Shown in pieces: positions 1 through 8,437 of a stretch of 64,000 bases of DNA (positions within the stretch are counted from its first letter, which is position 1; each line of letters opens with the position of its first letter). The DNA comes from Clostridium sp. (GTDB lineage Bacteria > Bacillota > Clostridia > Oscillospirales > Acutalibacteraceae): contig JAMPGU010000001.1 in assembly GCA_023663865.1 (NCBI GenBank), positions 62,001 through 126,000 of the forward strand, in the 5' to 3' direction. The notes beneath the pieces were generated by a model. That model was not told where the DNA came from. It searched no databases and was given only the letters and a program-made list of their open reading frames with translations. The translations under genes and the position numbers were made by a program.

Positions 1-1
1 T

Positions 2-1138
2 GTACTGCTTACAAAAAAGCCTCAAAAGGACAACACAGGTGAGCTGTTGAGCCAAAAGCTGGATGACAATGCAAGCCGCAGCTTTGAGCAAATGAACTAT
101 TTGTCAAAGCAAATGCAGGGCCTTACTGATAAAAATTATGAACAGCAGATTAAGCTGATTGAAACACTGAATGAAAATGCGGATAAGCAGACGAAAATTA
201 CGGGCGAAGCGATTGTCTCTATGCAAAAGAGCAACGAGGAAAAGCTGGAGCTGATGCGAAAAACAGTTGACGAAAAGCTGACAGAAACATTGAACACCCG
301 ACTGAATGCCAGCTTCAAAACAGTCAGTGAACAGCTTTCAAATGTATACAAAAGTCTCGGCGAAATGAAGGAACTGTCTGCAGGCGTTACCACATCTGTA
401 ACAGGACTTAACAAGGTTTTGTCAAATGTCAAGAGCCGCGGCACCTGGGCGGAGGTACAGCTTGGAAACATACTCGACCAAACTATACCCAATATGTATG
501 AAACCAATGTACAGACAAATCCAAAATATAACGGAAGAGTTGAATTCGCTGTAAAAATACCGAATCAGGAGGATGGCGATTATACATATCTTCCTATCGA
601 CTCCAAATTCCCTATGGAGGACTATGTAAGGCTTACAAATGCTGCTGAGCAGGCAGATATTGAGGCAATGGAAAAGGCACGAAAGGCACTTGAAACAAGA
701 GTCAAAGACGAGGCTAAGCTAATCAAGCAGTATATAAGCTCTCCCGAAACCACGCCATTTGCAATTATGTATCTTGCTACAGAGGGACTCTATGCAGAAA
801 TCACTGCCGCTAAGTCAGGCATCGCAGAGAAGCTGCAGACAGACGGCATTATGATTGCCGGCCCATCTACAATTACCGCCCTGCTCAATTCACTGGCTAT
901 GGGCTTTCGAACAATGGCAATTAACAAAAAGGCAAACGAGGTATGGAAGGTGCTGGGTGCCGCCAAAACCCAATATGATAAATTCGGAGACCTGCTTGCA
1001 AAGGCAAGAAAAAAAGTTGATGAAGCAGGCAAGGTACTGGATGAGGCTGACCACAGAAACAGCATTATTCAAAAAAATCTGAGAAAGGTTGAAACACTGG
1101 ATTCCGCCGACGCCAATGAGGTTTTGGGGATAGAATAA
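2..1138 (+). CDS. rmuC: DNA recombination protein RmuC (5' end missing)
   Basis: The frame is open to the left edge, so the N-terminus, normally a membrane segment and coiled coil, lies outside the window. What remains is a long charged coiled-coil stretch followed by the RmuC core, with GTWAEVQLG, the PIDSKFPMEDY segment and the LYAEI and AGPSTITALLNSL segments. The family has a nuclease-like fold and is known from E. coli to limit recombination at short inverted repeats; its biochemical activity is not well defined. A hairpin terminator follows 49 nt after the stop. Confidence is high for the family and low for its exact role. Confidence 0.93.
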   Translation, partial: VLLTKKPQKDNTGELLSQKLDDNASRSFEQMNYLSKQMQGLTDKNYEQQIKLIETLNENADKQTKITGEAIVSMQKSNEEKLELMRKTVDEKLTETLNTRLNASFKTVSEQLSNVYKSLGEMKELSAGVTTSVTGLNKVLSNVKSRGTWAEVQLGNILDQTIPNMYETNVQTNPKYNGRVEFAVKIPNQEDGDYTYLPIDSKFPMEDYVRLTNAAEQADIEAMEKARKALETRVKDEAKLIKQYISSPETTPFAIMYLATEGLYAEITAAKSGIAEKLQTDGIMIAGPSTITALLNSLAMGFRTMAINKKANEVWKVLGAAKTQYDKFGDLLAKARKKVDEAGKVLDEADHRNSIIQKNLRKVETLDSADANEVLGIE

Positions 1139-1186
1139 AAACGCATAACAACGAATATCCTTATCTTGAATCACTTTTTCACACTA

Positions 1187-1219
1187 CCGGAATTACGTCA
1201 CTGTAATTCCGGTTTTTTA
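1187..1219 (+). terminator. Intrinsic terminator after rmuC
   Basis: A 10-bp perfect stem (1187-1196 with 1203-1212) with a 6-nt loop is followed directly by six T residues. Confidence 0.9.
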
Positions 1220-1231
1220 TTTTCTCCATTC

Positions 1232-1260
1232 TTGACATATAAAAAAATATCTGTTATCAT
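1232..1260 (+). promoter_or_regulatory. Sigma-A type promoter of the padR operon
   Basis: TTGACA at 1232-1237 and TATCAT at 1255-1260 are separated by 17 nt. The palindromic operator begins at the -10 element, so a bound repressor would block transcription. Confidence 0.85.
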
Positions 1261-1288
1261 CTATGTATAGAACATCTATGCATAGATG
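1258..1288 (+). promoter_or_regulatory. Palindromic operator, probably bound by the adjacent PadR protein
   Basis: CATCTATGCATAGATG at 1273-1288 is a perfect 16-bp palindrome. The preceding 1258-1270 segment repeats most of it (CATCTATGTATAG). PadR repressors commonly bind such ATGTAT/ATACAT-like dyads in their own promoters, so autoregulation is the natural reading, though it is inferred. Confidence 0.75.
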
Positions 1289-1315
1289 ACATTTTTATTT
1301 ACGGAGGAAGCAGCT

Positions 1316-1642
1316 ATGAAAATAAGTAAAGAACTTTCAACAGGTACAATTCCCATTATGGTCTTATCTATATTAAAAAACGAGGATATGTATGGGTATA
1401 AAATAATAAAAACCCTTGAAAAAAGAAGCGATAATGTTTTTTCGCTAAAGGAAGGTACGCTTTATCCCATTCTTCACTCTATGGAAAAAGAAAAAATACT
1501 TGAAAGCTACTGGGATAATTCAACGGGAAGAAAGAAAAAGTATTATCATATTACCAAAAAAGGCATAAAGCTGCTTGACAGTAAAGTAGAAGAATTTGAA
1601 GAATTCACTGTTACCGTTAAAAAGGTTTTGCAGTTTGCTTAA
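1316..1642 (+). CDS. PadR family transcriptional regulator
   Basis: This 108-residue protein is of the short PadR subtype: a winged helix with the signature MYGYKIIKTLEKRS near residue 30, then EGTLYPILHSMEKE, and a short C-terminal helix for dimerisation. ATG 1316 was chosen over an in-frame ATG at 1286 because a GGAGGA site at 1303-1308 sits 7 nt before it and because 1286 lies inside the operator palindrome. The HAAS-domain membrane protein begins 26 nt after the stop, a pairing typical of these regulators. It is likely an autorepressor responding to envelope stress or a small ligand; the ligand is unknown. Confidence 0.92.
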   Translation: MKISKELSTGTIPIMVLSILKNEDMYGYKIIKTLEKRSDNVFSLKEGTLYPILHSMEKEKILESYWDNSTGRKKKYYHITKKGIKLLDSKVEEFEEFTVTVKKVLQFA

Positions 1643-1668
1643 ATAATTATTGTACACGAGGAGAAATT

Positions 1669-3876
1669 ATGAGTAAACAAGATTATTTAAAAGCAGTTAC
1701 AGCAAAAGTTTTTAGCACAGCAGAAAAGAAAATCATTAAAACAGAGCTTGAAACACATATTGACGAAAAAGCAGATTTTTTCAAAGACATTGGCTATGAT
1801 GAGCAGATTTCCGAAGAAAAAGCCGTTGATACAATGGGCGAAACAGACTTACTTTCCGTTCAGTTTGGAGAGCTGCACAATAATTTTTACAATCCGATTT
1901 TTGACATTATCTTATTTATAATTTGGCTGGGTTTTCTCGGAGGTGCATATTATCTTCTTAAAGAATATGTATTTTGCGATCCGGGTATGTCCTCTTTAAT
2001 TATTGCCGGCTCTTGTCTTTCGTTTGCTTTAATGTCAGGGGTTTCTGCATTATCCCTTTTCAGGAATAAGCTGCTGCCTATCATTCTTTCATTTTTCGGT
2101 ATATGCACCACAGGAATATTCAATTATTTCACCCTGATTGAATTGGACAGAAAAATGAACAGCAGTTTTTCCGAATTTATAAACTTCGTTACAAAAACAA
2201 CGATACCGATTTCCACCGTCCATCCAAATGAAGAAAAGGTTATTGCCATTGTCATCGCCTTGCTGATCATTGCAGTTGTTGTATTCCTCTTCTCATTATC
2301 GTATAACATTAAAATAAAATGTCTCAAAAACAAAAAGTATGATAATACACTAATGCATTTGTTTATAAAAATTTCTTGCTTCCTTGCTGTATTAGGACTT
2401 TCTTTTTGTATATTCTTTTCATTCAAATGCTACTTTGATTTGAACACTATAAAAAGTGAATATTACGACGCATATAATTATGTTATCGCTCTCTCTGAAA
2501 ATTGTGATACAAAAGAGGAAATAATAGATTTTGTAAATAGCGGAGAATACAAATTCACAGAAAGAAAAGATACACTTGGCAATCTCTCAGGGTATTACTA
2601 TACAAGAAATTTGGTAAACATTGATATAGCCTTTTCCGATGTAAAAAGTAAAGCCGAGATATATAAAAAAGATAAAAAAGAAATTGATGAAGCAATAAAA
2701 AAATTGAATGAATCTGCCGAAGAACATTTTGGTAATAATACAGCTTTGAAGGCTACGATTGACACATATAAAAACGAGTGGAAAAAAACGCTCGACAATC
2801 AAGCTGAAGGAGAATATTATGAGCAGAGTTTCTGCGAAATTATTTTCAGACCTGTTATTTCGTCCTTTAATAACAGCTATGATTTGACCTCTACCTCATT
2901 TTTAGAAATTAAAAACGATGATGAAATACCATTTCGTTTACCTGAAAATAACAATATCGCCCATCTGGAAAAATACGATTTCTATAAAAAGACCGGTATA
3001 CCCTCCAAGCTTGATATAACATACATCTTATCGGATATAGATACCTGCGAATATGTATTTGAATATATTTTCGGTGAAGGTAAATATAAACACACAGAAG
3101 ATTTTTCAGGATTCAAGTCAAATGAAGCAACCAAAGCATTTTATGACAACATAAATAAAACGATTGATATTATAAAATCTGACAGAAGTATGAGTGAAAA
3201 AGAGGTTGCTAAACGTACAGGAGCTGCACTTGAACTGCCTGAAGTATCAAAAGAAGAGTATGAAGAGTCATTAAATGTATTAGGAAGCTTTTTTGACTCC
3301 GCAAAAGGATATGTGCTGGATGCTTATGATATGAAAACAAAATATATTCTTGATGACTATTATTTTGTTTTACAGGGAAAGCCCTATAATCAAATATATT
3401 TATATAATAAATATCATCACCTCGTCCATGCTGAATTTTTGGGTGACAGTCCAAACACTGTAAATTATACTGATATTGATGGGGTTCAAAAAAAGGTATG
3501 TATCAATGGGCTGTTTTATGACAAATTAGGCTATTGCTATTCCTCCCCTGATTATGTACCATATTATACTTCCGACGGTAAAAAATATTATTATTACTGT
3601 CAAATTATAAAGGACGACACCCACACAGTAGGTGACACAAAAGAATACTATATCACTGACAGAAATAATAAATTTTATCAAGCAGACAACTGCTTCATTG
3701 ATAAAAATGGCTATCTTTGCATAAACACCGGTAATATTAAATATGATGCAGATGATAAGAAGTACAAATCATCAAATCAAAATGAATATACCAAAGCATT
3801 TGAAACAAGCTGGAACGAAAATGGTAAGCCCATATTACAAAGCGATAAAAATAAAACAACATCTTCAAACTATTAA
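1669..3876 (+). CDS. HAAS-domain membrane protein with large extracytoplasmic region
   Basis: The protein has 735 residues. Residues 1-65 resemble the HAAS/DUF1700-type helical domain found in proteins encoded next to PadR regulators. About five hydrophobic helices follow (roughly 75-95, 105-125, 130-150, 188-208 and 228-250). The remaining 480 residues are hydrophilic, lysine- and tyrosine-rich, and probably outside the cell. I do not recognise a catalytic motif in that part. A GAGGAG site precedes ATG 1669, and the gene is almost certainly co-transcribed with padR. The function is unknown; an envelope sensor or stress-response membrane protein is the likely class. Confidence 0.8.
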   Translation: MSKQDYLKAVTAKVFSTAEKKIIKTELETHIDEKADFFKDIGYDEQISEEKAVDTMGETDLLSVQFGELHNNFYNPIFDIILFIIWLGFLGGAYYLLKEYVFCDPGMSSLIIAGSCLSFALMSGVSALSLFRNKLLPIILSFFGICTTGIFNYFTLIELDRKMNSSFSEFINFVTKTTIPISTVHPNEEKVIAIVIALLIIAVVVFLFSLSYNIKIKCLKNKKYDNTLMHLFIKISCFLAVLGLSFCIFFSFKCYFDLNTIKSEYYDAYNYVIALSENCDTKEEIIDFVNSGEYKFTERKDTLGNLSGYYYTRNLVNIDIAFSDVKSKAEIYKKDKKEIDEAIKKLNESAEEHFGNNTALKATIDTYKNEWKKTLDNQAEGEYYEQSFCEIIFRPVISSFNNSYDLTSTSFLEIKNDDEIPFRLPENNNIAHLEKYDFYKKTGIPSKLDITYILSDIDTCEYVFEYIFGEGKYKHTEDFSGFKSNEATKAFYDNINKTIDIIKSDRSMSEKEVAKRTGAALELPEVSKEEYEESLNVLGSFFDSAKGYVLDAYDMKTKYILDDYYFVLQGKPYNQIYLYNKYHHLVHAEFLGDSPNTVNYTDIDGVQKKVCINGLFYDKLGYCYSSPDYVPYYTSDGKKYYYYCQIIKDDTHTVGDTKEYYITDRNNKFYQADNCFIDKNGYLCINTGNIKYDADDKKYKSSNQNEYTKAFETSWNENGKPILQSDKNKTTSSNY

Positions 3877-3895
3877 AGCCAAAACAACATAATAC

Positions 3896-3936
3896 AAAAA
3901 CTGCTTACAGATAAAAATTATCTGTAAGCAGTTTTT
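3896..3936. terminator. Intrinsic terminator after the HAAS protein gene
   Basis: A 13-bp perfect stem (3901-3913 with 3919-3931) has an A tract on the left and a T tract on the right, so it could work in both directions. It closes the padR operon. Confidence 0.9.
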
Positions 3937-3988
3937 AGACTGTCGATAAAGCACCCATAATCACGCACGATATGTTTAATTTAACCAA

Positions 3989-4046
3989 TTTTGCCTCCCT
4001 TGTGTAAATGGAGATGGCAATGTGTTTGTGTTGACGGAGAGATTAT
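3989..4046. repeat. Possible dispersed intergenic repeat remnant
   Basis: The stretch has imperfect dyad symmetry (TTGCCTCCC at 3991-3999 against GGAGATGGCAA at 4010-4020) and ends with a GACGGAGAGATT segment. This pattern resembles short GC-rich palindromic repeats scattered between genes in gut clostridia. The call rests on recollection of that pattern and needs a genome-wide copy count. Confidence 0.35.
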
Positions 4047-4082
4047 AAAAACCGCCTGAACATCGAATTCAGGCGGTTTTTG
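4047..4082. terminator. Bidirectional intrinsic terminator
   Basis: A 10-bp GC-rich stem (4051-4060 with 4068-4077) is flanked by AAAA and TTTTT. It lies just past the pcrA stop on the minus strand and would also stop plus-strand read-through from the padR operon. Confidence 0.88.
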
Positions 4083-4088
4083 TGCGAT

Positions 4089-6266
4089 TTATTTTTTCTC
4101 AAGTCTTGCGAAGTTTGCCATCATTTTTTTAGTACCGGCTTTATCAAATGCAACCTCCATAAGAACATCATTGCCCATGGGCTGGAGGGAGAGGATTGTA
4201 CCTGTACCAAAGGATTTATGCACAACTGTATCTCCGATTTTATAGTCTGCAGAAGGCTTTGATGCAGCATTGCCTGCCTGCCCGAATTTATGTGCACTTG
4301 AGCTGGAAGCAGTACGCTGGGTAACCTTTGAAGCTGCAGGTGCTTTATAGGAGCGGGTTGAAACATCCTCTGTAACGGACATCGGAATTTCACGAAGGAA
4401 ACGGGAAGCCATATTGCGTGAGGTAGTACCATACAGCATACGCTGCTGTGCATTGATAAGGTACAGCTTTTCCTTAGCACGGGTAATGCCTACATAAGCC
4501 AGACGACGCTCCTCCTCCAGCTCTTCATCACTAAACATAGACTGGGCACCGGGGAAGATACCTTCCTCCATACCCGGAATAAATACAACTGGAAATTCCA
4601 ATCCCTTTGCAGAATGCAGAGTCATAAGCACCACTGCATCCTCGTCCTCATTATATGAGTCGATATCACTGATAAGTGCCACATCCTCCAGAAAATCAGA
4701 CAAATCAGGCTCTTCGCTTTCCTCCTGGTACTTGATAAACATAGAAGAAAGCTCCTTGATGTTATTCACTCTATCCTCATAGGTTTCAGGGTCTTCGTTA
4801 AGATAATCGAGATATTTTGTAACCTCAAGCACCTCCTGCAGTAAATCAGGAAGCGTCATTTTATCGTCAAGACACTTTTGAAAATGCTTAATCATATTTG
4901 CAAAGCCGATAAGCTTTGATGCACTGCGTGATGTCTTTTGAAATTCATCGGCACGCTCACAAACCTCAAAGGCTGAGATACCAAGGCCTGTTGCAATTTC
5001 CATAACATTGGCGAACATCGTATCTCCGATTTGTCTTTTCGGCACATTTATAATTCTCTGAAGTCTGACATTATCGGAGGTATTATTAATAACCGCCATA
5101 TAGGATATAATGTCCTTGATTTCCTTTCGGTCAAAGAAACGATGACCGCCGATAATTCTATGAGAAATACCGCTTTTTGTCAGCATAATTTCAAGATTTC
5201 TTGACTGGGCATTCATACGATAAAGAATCGCATGGTCGCTCAGCTTTCTGCCATTTTTTACGTTTTTCAGTATTTCTTCAATGATGAAATTCGACTCGTC
5301 ACTTTCGTTCATTGCTGTATTTAAAACAATTTTATCCCCCTCGCCTGAACGAGTAAAAAGGGTCTTGCCCTTACGGTTTTTGTTGTTAGCAATTACAGCA
5401 TTTGCGCCATCAAGAATATTCTGCGTAGAACGATAATTTTCTTCCAGTCGGATTACCTCAGCACCTCGATAATGCTGTTCAAAGGATAAAATATTTTCAA
5501 TTGTCGCACCGCGGAAACGATAAATACTCTGATCGTCATCACCAACAACACAAATATTCTTATATTTATCAGCAAGAAGAGAGGTCAGTACATACTGGGC
5601 ATGGTTCGTATCCTGATACTCATCGACCATAACATATTTAAACTGGTTTTGATAATATTCTCTGACCTCTTCATTTTCCTGCAGCAGCTTAACAGTGTTA
5701 AAAATGATATCGTCAAAGTCCATAGCATCACTCTTTTTCAGCTCACTTTGATAAAGCTCATAACACTGTGCAATCTTAGACTTTCTAAAGTCATTAACCG
5801 TGGATGCCTTATATTCATCCGGGTCAATCAGGCTGTCCTTTGCTCTGCTGATTTCACCCAAAATAGATTTGTGGTTCAGGAACTTATCCTCGATACCAAG
5901 ATGCTTCTGACACTGCTTCATAACACGCTTTTGGTCATCTGTATCGTAAATGGTAAAATGGCTTGTATAGCCTATGTATTCGCCGTATCTGCGAAGTATT
6001 CTGGCACAGCAGCTATGAAAGGTATATGCCCAAATACTGTTTGCTTCTTCACCAATTGCTTTAACCAGTCTTTCTCTGAGCTCACCGGCAGCCTTATTTG
6101 TAAAGGTAATCGCAAGAACCTGCCAAGGCAGTGCAAGACCTGATTCAATAATATGCTGAACACGGTTAACAAGAACTGTTGTTTTGCCTGAGCCTGCACC
6201 TGCAAGTATTAAAAGCGGACCCTCTGTGGTGTCAACAGCTCTCTGCTGCATTTCATTTAATGGCAT
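4089..6266 (-). CDS. pcrA: ATP-dependent DNA helicase PcrA/UvrD
   Basis: This 725-residue superfamily 1A helicase moves 3' to 5' on DNA and acts in excision repair, replication restart and removal of recombinase or RNA polymerase. Visible motifs are the Q motif MQQRAVD, Walker A AGAGSGKT at residues 22-29, DEYQDTNHAQ (motif II), GDDDQSIYRFRGA (motif III), TLHSAKGLEF (motif V) and YVGITRAK (motif VI). The C-terminus ends in a Tudor-like module (VVHKSFGTGTI), as in Gram-positive PcrA. An AAGGAG site precedes ATG 6266. It is the last gene after oadG-oadB and may be read from their promoter. Confidence 0.97.
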   Translation of the reverse strand: MPLNEMQQRAVDTTEGPLLILAGAGSGKTTVLVNRVQHIIESGLALPWQVLAITFTNKAAGELRERLVKAIGEEANSIWAYTFHSCCARILRRYGEYIGYTSHFTIYDTDDQKRVMKQCQKHLGIEDKFLNHKSILGEISRAKDSLIDPDEYKASTVNDFRKSKIAQCYELYQSELKKSDAMDFDDIIFNTVKLLQENEEVREYYQNQFKYVMVDEYQDTNHAQYVLTSLLADKYKNICVVGDDDQSIYRFRGATIENILSFEQHYRGAEVIRLEENYRSTQNILDGANAVIANNKNRKGKTLFTRSGEGDKIVLNTAMNESDESNFIIEEILKNVKNGRKLSDHAILYRMNAQSRNLEIMLTKSGISHRIIGGHRFFDRKEIKDIISYMAVINNTSDNVRLQRIINVPKRQIGDTMFANVMEIATGLGISAFEVCERADEFQKTSRSASKLIGFANMIKHFQKCLDDKMTLPDLLQEVLEVTKYLDYLNEDPETYEDRVNNIKELSSMFIKYQEESEEPDLSDFLEDVALISDIDSYNEDEDAVVLMTLHSAKGLEFPVVFIPGMEEGIFPGAQSMFSDEELEEERRLAYVGITRAKEKLYLINAQQRMLYGTTSRNMASRFLREIPMSVTEDVSTRSYKAPAASKVTQRTASSSSAHKFGQAGNAASKPSADYKIGDTVVHKSFGTGTILSLQPMGNDVLMEVAFDKAGTKKMMANFARLEKK

Positions 6267-6288
6267 AATTTTATCTCCTTGAACAAAT

Positions 6289-6312
6289 CAGGGTGACATA
6301 TTTGCCACCCTG
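6289..6312 (-). other. Hairpin between oadB and pcrA
   Basis: A 7-bp perfect stem (6289-6295 with 6306-6312) lies in the 60-nt gap. Only a weak T-rich stretch follows on the minus strand, so it may be a leaky terminator or an mRNA processing or stability element. Confidence 0.5.
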
Positions 6313-6326
6313 TAATTGAATAAATA

Positions 6327-7532
6327 TTATCTTAAAAGTGTTAACAAGATACCTGCTGCAACGGCTGAACCGATAACGCCGGATACGTTTGGACCCATTG
6401 CGTGCATAAGCAGGAAGTTTGACGGATTTTCCTTCTGACCCTCTTTCTGCGCAACACGAGCAGCCATAGGAACAGCAGATACACCTGCCGCACCGATAAG
6501 CGGATTAACCTTGCCCTTTGTAAAGACATACATTAACTTACCGAACAGTACACCGGAAGCTGTACCTAAGCAGAAAGCAATCAAGCCTAATGCAACAATC
6601 TTTATTGTGCTCCAATTCAGGAAACTTTCCGCAGATGTAGTTGCACCAACTGAAATACCAAGCATAATGGTAATTATATTCATAAGCTCGTTCTGCGCAG
6701 CCTTTGCAATACGCTCTGTTCGTCCGCTTTCCTTCAGCAGGTTACCAAGCATAAGCATACCTACAAGGGATGCAGCATCAGGCAAAAGCAGAGATACAAC
6801 AACAGTTACCATTATCGGGAACAATATCTTCTCCATTTTTGATACAGGACGAAGATTGCCCATTACAACAGAACGTTCCTTTTTGGTAGTCAGTAGCTTC
6901 ATGATCGGAGGCTGAATAACCGGAACGAGTGCCATATAGGAATATGCCGCCACGGCGATTGTACCTAACAAGCCCGGCGCCAGCATAGACGTAACAAATA
7001 TCGCCGTAGGTCCGTCAGCACCACCGATAATAGCGATTGAACCTGCCTCGTTTGGTGCAAAGCCCAAAAGAATAGCACCAACATAGGTAAAGAAAATACC
7101 GAACTGTGCAGCTGCACCAAGGATAAAGCTCTTCGGATTTGCAATAAGCGGTGTAAAGTCTGTCATAGCACCGATACCCAAGAAGATGAGCGGCGGATAA
7201 ATACCGGCCTTAACACCAAAGTATAAGAAGTCCATAAGACCGGGTGTAGCACCCACAAACTCTCCTCTGCCTGCAAGCAAATCCCTAAAGCCGTCTAAAT
7301 CGTGATACTGAACAGCGAGGTTCGCCTCAGGTATATTCGCCAGCAGCATACCAAATGCAATTGGTATCATAAGAAGCGGTTCAAAGCCTTTCTTAATTCC
7401 CAGCCACAGGAAGAAAAAGGCTACAACCATCATAACTAAATTCTTCCATCCGTCTCCCTGAAAGAAGAATGCATATCCTGAATTTGAGAAGATGCTAACG
7501 ATTACTTCCCAAACGCCTTGAAGTATTTCCAT
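6327..7532 (-). CDS. Sodium-translocating decarboxylase beta subunit (OadB/GcdB/MmdB type)
   Basis: This 401-residue integral membrane protein carries the carboxyl-biotin decarboxylase core that expels Na+ while decarboxylating carboxybiotin. Diagnostic segments are IANPKSFILGAAAQFGIF, GGADGPTAIFVTS, and the C-terminal AGVSAVPMAARV and NPSNFLLMHAMGPNVSGVIGSA. Several hydrophobic helices fit the family's paired-domain fold. It follows the gamma subunit by 15 nt. The acyl substrate (oxaloacetate, malonyl-, methylmalonyl- or glutaconyl-CoA) is set by the alpha subunit, which is not in the window, so no gene symbol is given. Confidence 0.93.
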   Translation of the reverse strand: MEILQGVWEVIVSIFSNSGYAFFFQGDGWKNLVMMVVAFFFLWLGIKKGFEPLLMIPIAFGMLLANIPEANLAVQYHDLDGFRDLLAGRGEFVGATPGLMDFLYFGVKAGIYPPLIFLGIGAMTDFTPLIANPKSFILGAAAQFGIFFTYVGAILLGFAPNEAGSIAIIGGADGPTAIFVTSMLAPGLLGTIAVAAYSYMALVPVIQPPIMKLLTTKKERSVVMGNLRPVSKMEKILFPIMVTVVVSLLLPDAASLVGMLMLGNLLKESGRTERIAKAAQNELMNIITIMLGISVGATTSAESFLNWSTIKIVALGLIAFCLGTASGVLFGKLMYVFTKGKVNPLIGAAGVSAVPMAARVAQKEGQKENPSNFLLMHAMGPNVSGVIGSAVAAGILLTLLR

Positions 7533-7547
7533 TATTTGTCTCCTCCT

Positions 7548-8012
7548 TTAAAATGGTCTTGTATTGTCAATGTTGGCAGCCTGTGCCCAAGGATTTCTGC
7601 CGCTGACTTTTTTCTTTTTGATAGAACGAACAGTAACGCCCGTACCCTCACTTGCAACGATAGCTGCTGTAATGGCAGCAACCACCTCACCGCTGATACC
7701 CTGCTCAACAACCGGTGCAGGTGACGGACTTGGTGTCGATACCGCTTTTGCTGATACCCCGTTATCTGCAGCATCAGCTTTTTCATTCTTTTTCATTGCC
7801 AGCTTAGCTGCCTTTTTAGCGGCTTTCTTGGCTGCACGTTTTTCCTCTCTGGCTTTTGTACTTTTCTCAATTTTCGGAGCAATAATGCCAAAAATCTGAA
7901 AGACTAAAATAAGTAGCAAAAGAACGCCTACAACAATAGTTATTCCTGCAATAACAACAGTAGCTGTAAATGTGACACTTGTGTCAGCAATTAACATTAA
8001 AATTGGACTCAC
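7548..8012 (-). CDS. Sodium pump decarboxylase gamma subunit (OadG family)
   Basis: A single N-terminal transmembrane helix (TVVIAGITIVVGVLLLLILV) is followed by a lysine/alanine-rich cytoplasmic segment, a proline/serine linker and a C-terminal tail ending NPWAQAANIDNTRPF. This is the layout of OadG-type subunits, which anchor the soluble alpha subunit to the membrane beta subunit. GTG 8012 (154 residues) is preferred because GGGGGAG at 8019-8025 sits 6 nt upstream. An in-frame ATG at 8039 would fall almost at the predicted transcription start. No biotin-carrier motif is present. Confidence 0.82.
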   Translation of the reverse strand: MSPILMLIADTSVTFTATVVIAGITIVVGVLLLLILVFQIFGIIAPKIEKSTKAREEKRAAKKAAKKAAKLAMKKNEKADAADNGVSAKAVSTPSPSPAPVVEQGISGEVVAAITAAIVASEGTGVTVRSIKKKKVSGRNPWAQAANIDNTRPF

Positions 8013-8046
8013 CACAAACTCCCCCATTTTAATTAACATTATTGGT

Positions 8047-8075
8047 ATTATAAAACATATTCATTTAGATTTCAA
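8047..8075 (-). promoter_or_regulatory. Promoter of oadG-oadB(-pcrA)
   Basis: On the minus strand TTGAAA (8075-8070) and TATAAT (8052-8047) are spaced by 17 nt. Transcription would start near 8040. Confidence 0.85.
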
Positions 8076-8121
8076 TGCTATTTTTCAATTTTTTAATTTC
8101 CGTCAAATTGTATAAAATTAC

Positions 8122-8149
8122 TTGATTTATTTTAAAAATAGTATATAAT
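8122..8149 (+). promoter_or_regulatory. Promoter of the 44-codon peptide gene
   Basis: TTGATT at 8122-8127 and TATAAT at 8144-8149 are 16 nt apart, 30 nt upstream of the ATG. It is divergent from the oadG promoter. Confidence 0.75.
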
Positions 8150-8178
8150 ATTATTAGCAAACGGACGGAGGTAATACT

Positions 8179-8313
8179 ATGACTGAAAAAACATTAATCA
8201 TCGCAATATTGGTTGCACTCATCTTATTATGGTTTGCCGAAACTCTTGGAATGCATAAGACAAGCAAGGTGCTTGGCGGAGCTATTGATTTAGGCTTTGC
8301 AATCCTGCGCTAG
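8179..8313 (+). CDS. Small single-span membrane peptide (44 residues)
   Basis: The frame encodes 44 residues beginning MTEKTLIIAILVALILLWFA, a clear hydrophobic helix, followed by a short tail ending GFAILR. It has its own promoter, a GGAGG site 8 nt before ATG, and a terminator 12 nt after the stop, so it stands as an independent transcription unit. I do not recognise the family. It lies divergently beside the Na+ pump genes, which hints at, but does not show, a link to that complex. Confidence 0.72.
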   Translation: MTEKTLIIAILVALILLWFAETLGMHKTSKVLGGAIDLGFAILR

Positions 8314-8325
8314 CAAAAAAATTAT

Positions 8326-8370
8326 TGCCTCATATTTTATATGAGGCATTTTTTATATGAGGCATTTTTT
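8326..8370 (+). terminator. Intrinsic terminator with duplicated 3' arm
   Basis: A 10-bp stem (8326-8335 with 8339-8348) is followed by six T. The 3' arm and T run are then repeated exactly 16 nt downstream (ATATGAGGCA again at 8355-8364, followed by T6), a tandem duplication. Confidence 0.85.
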
Positions 8371-8386
8371 ATACAAAAATAAAATT

Positions 8387-8421
8387 ACGGCGGTCTGCAC
8401 ATCAGCTATGCAAACCGCCGT
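8387..8421 (-). terminator. Hairpin terminator after nfo
   Basis: An 8-bp stem (8387-8394 with 8414-8421) is extended by an inner TGCA pairing. On the minus strand a T-rich stretch follows. It lies 16 nt past the nfo stop and probably ends the long miaB-nfo run. Confidence 0.7.
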
Positions 8422-8437
8422 TTATATTGCTGTATTA

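Noticed and set aside
5601..6143. 180-codon plus-strand frame opposite pcrA
   Set aside because: It is antisense to conserved helicase motifs and lacks promoter and ribosome site.
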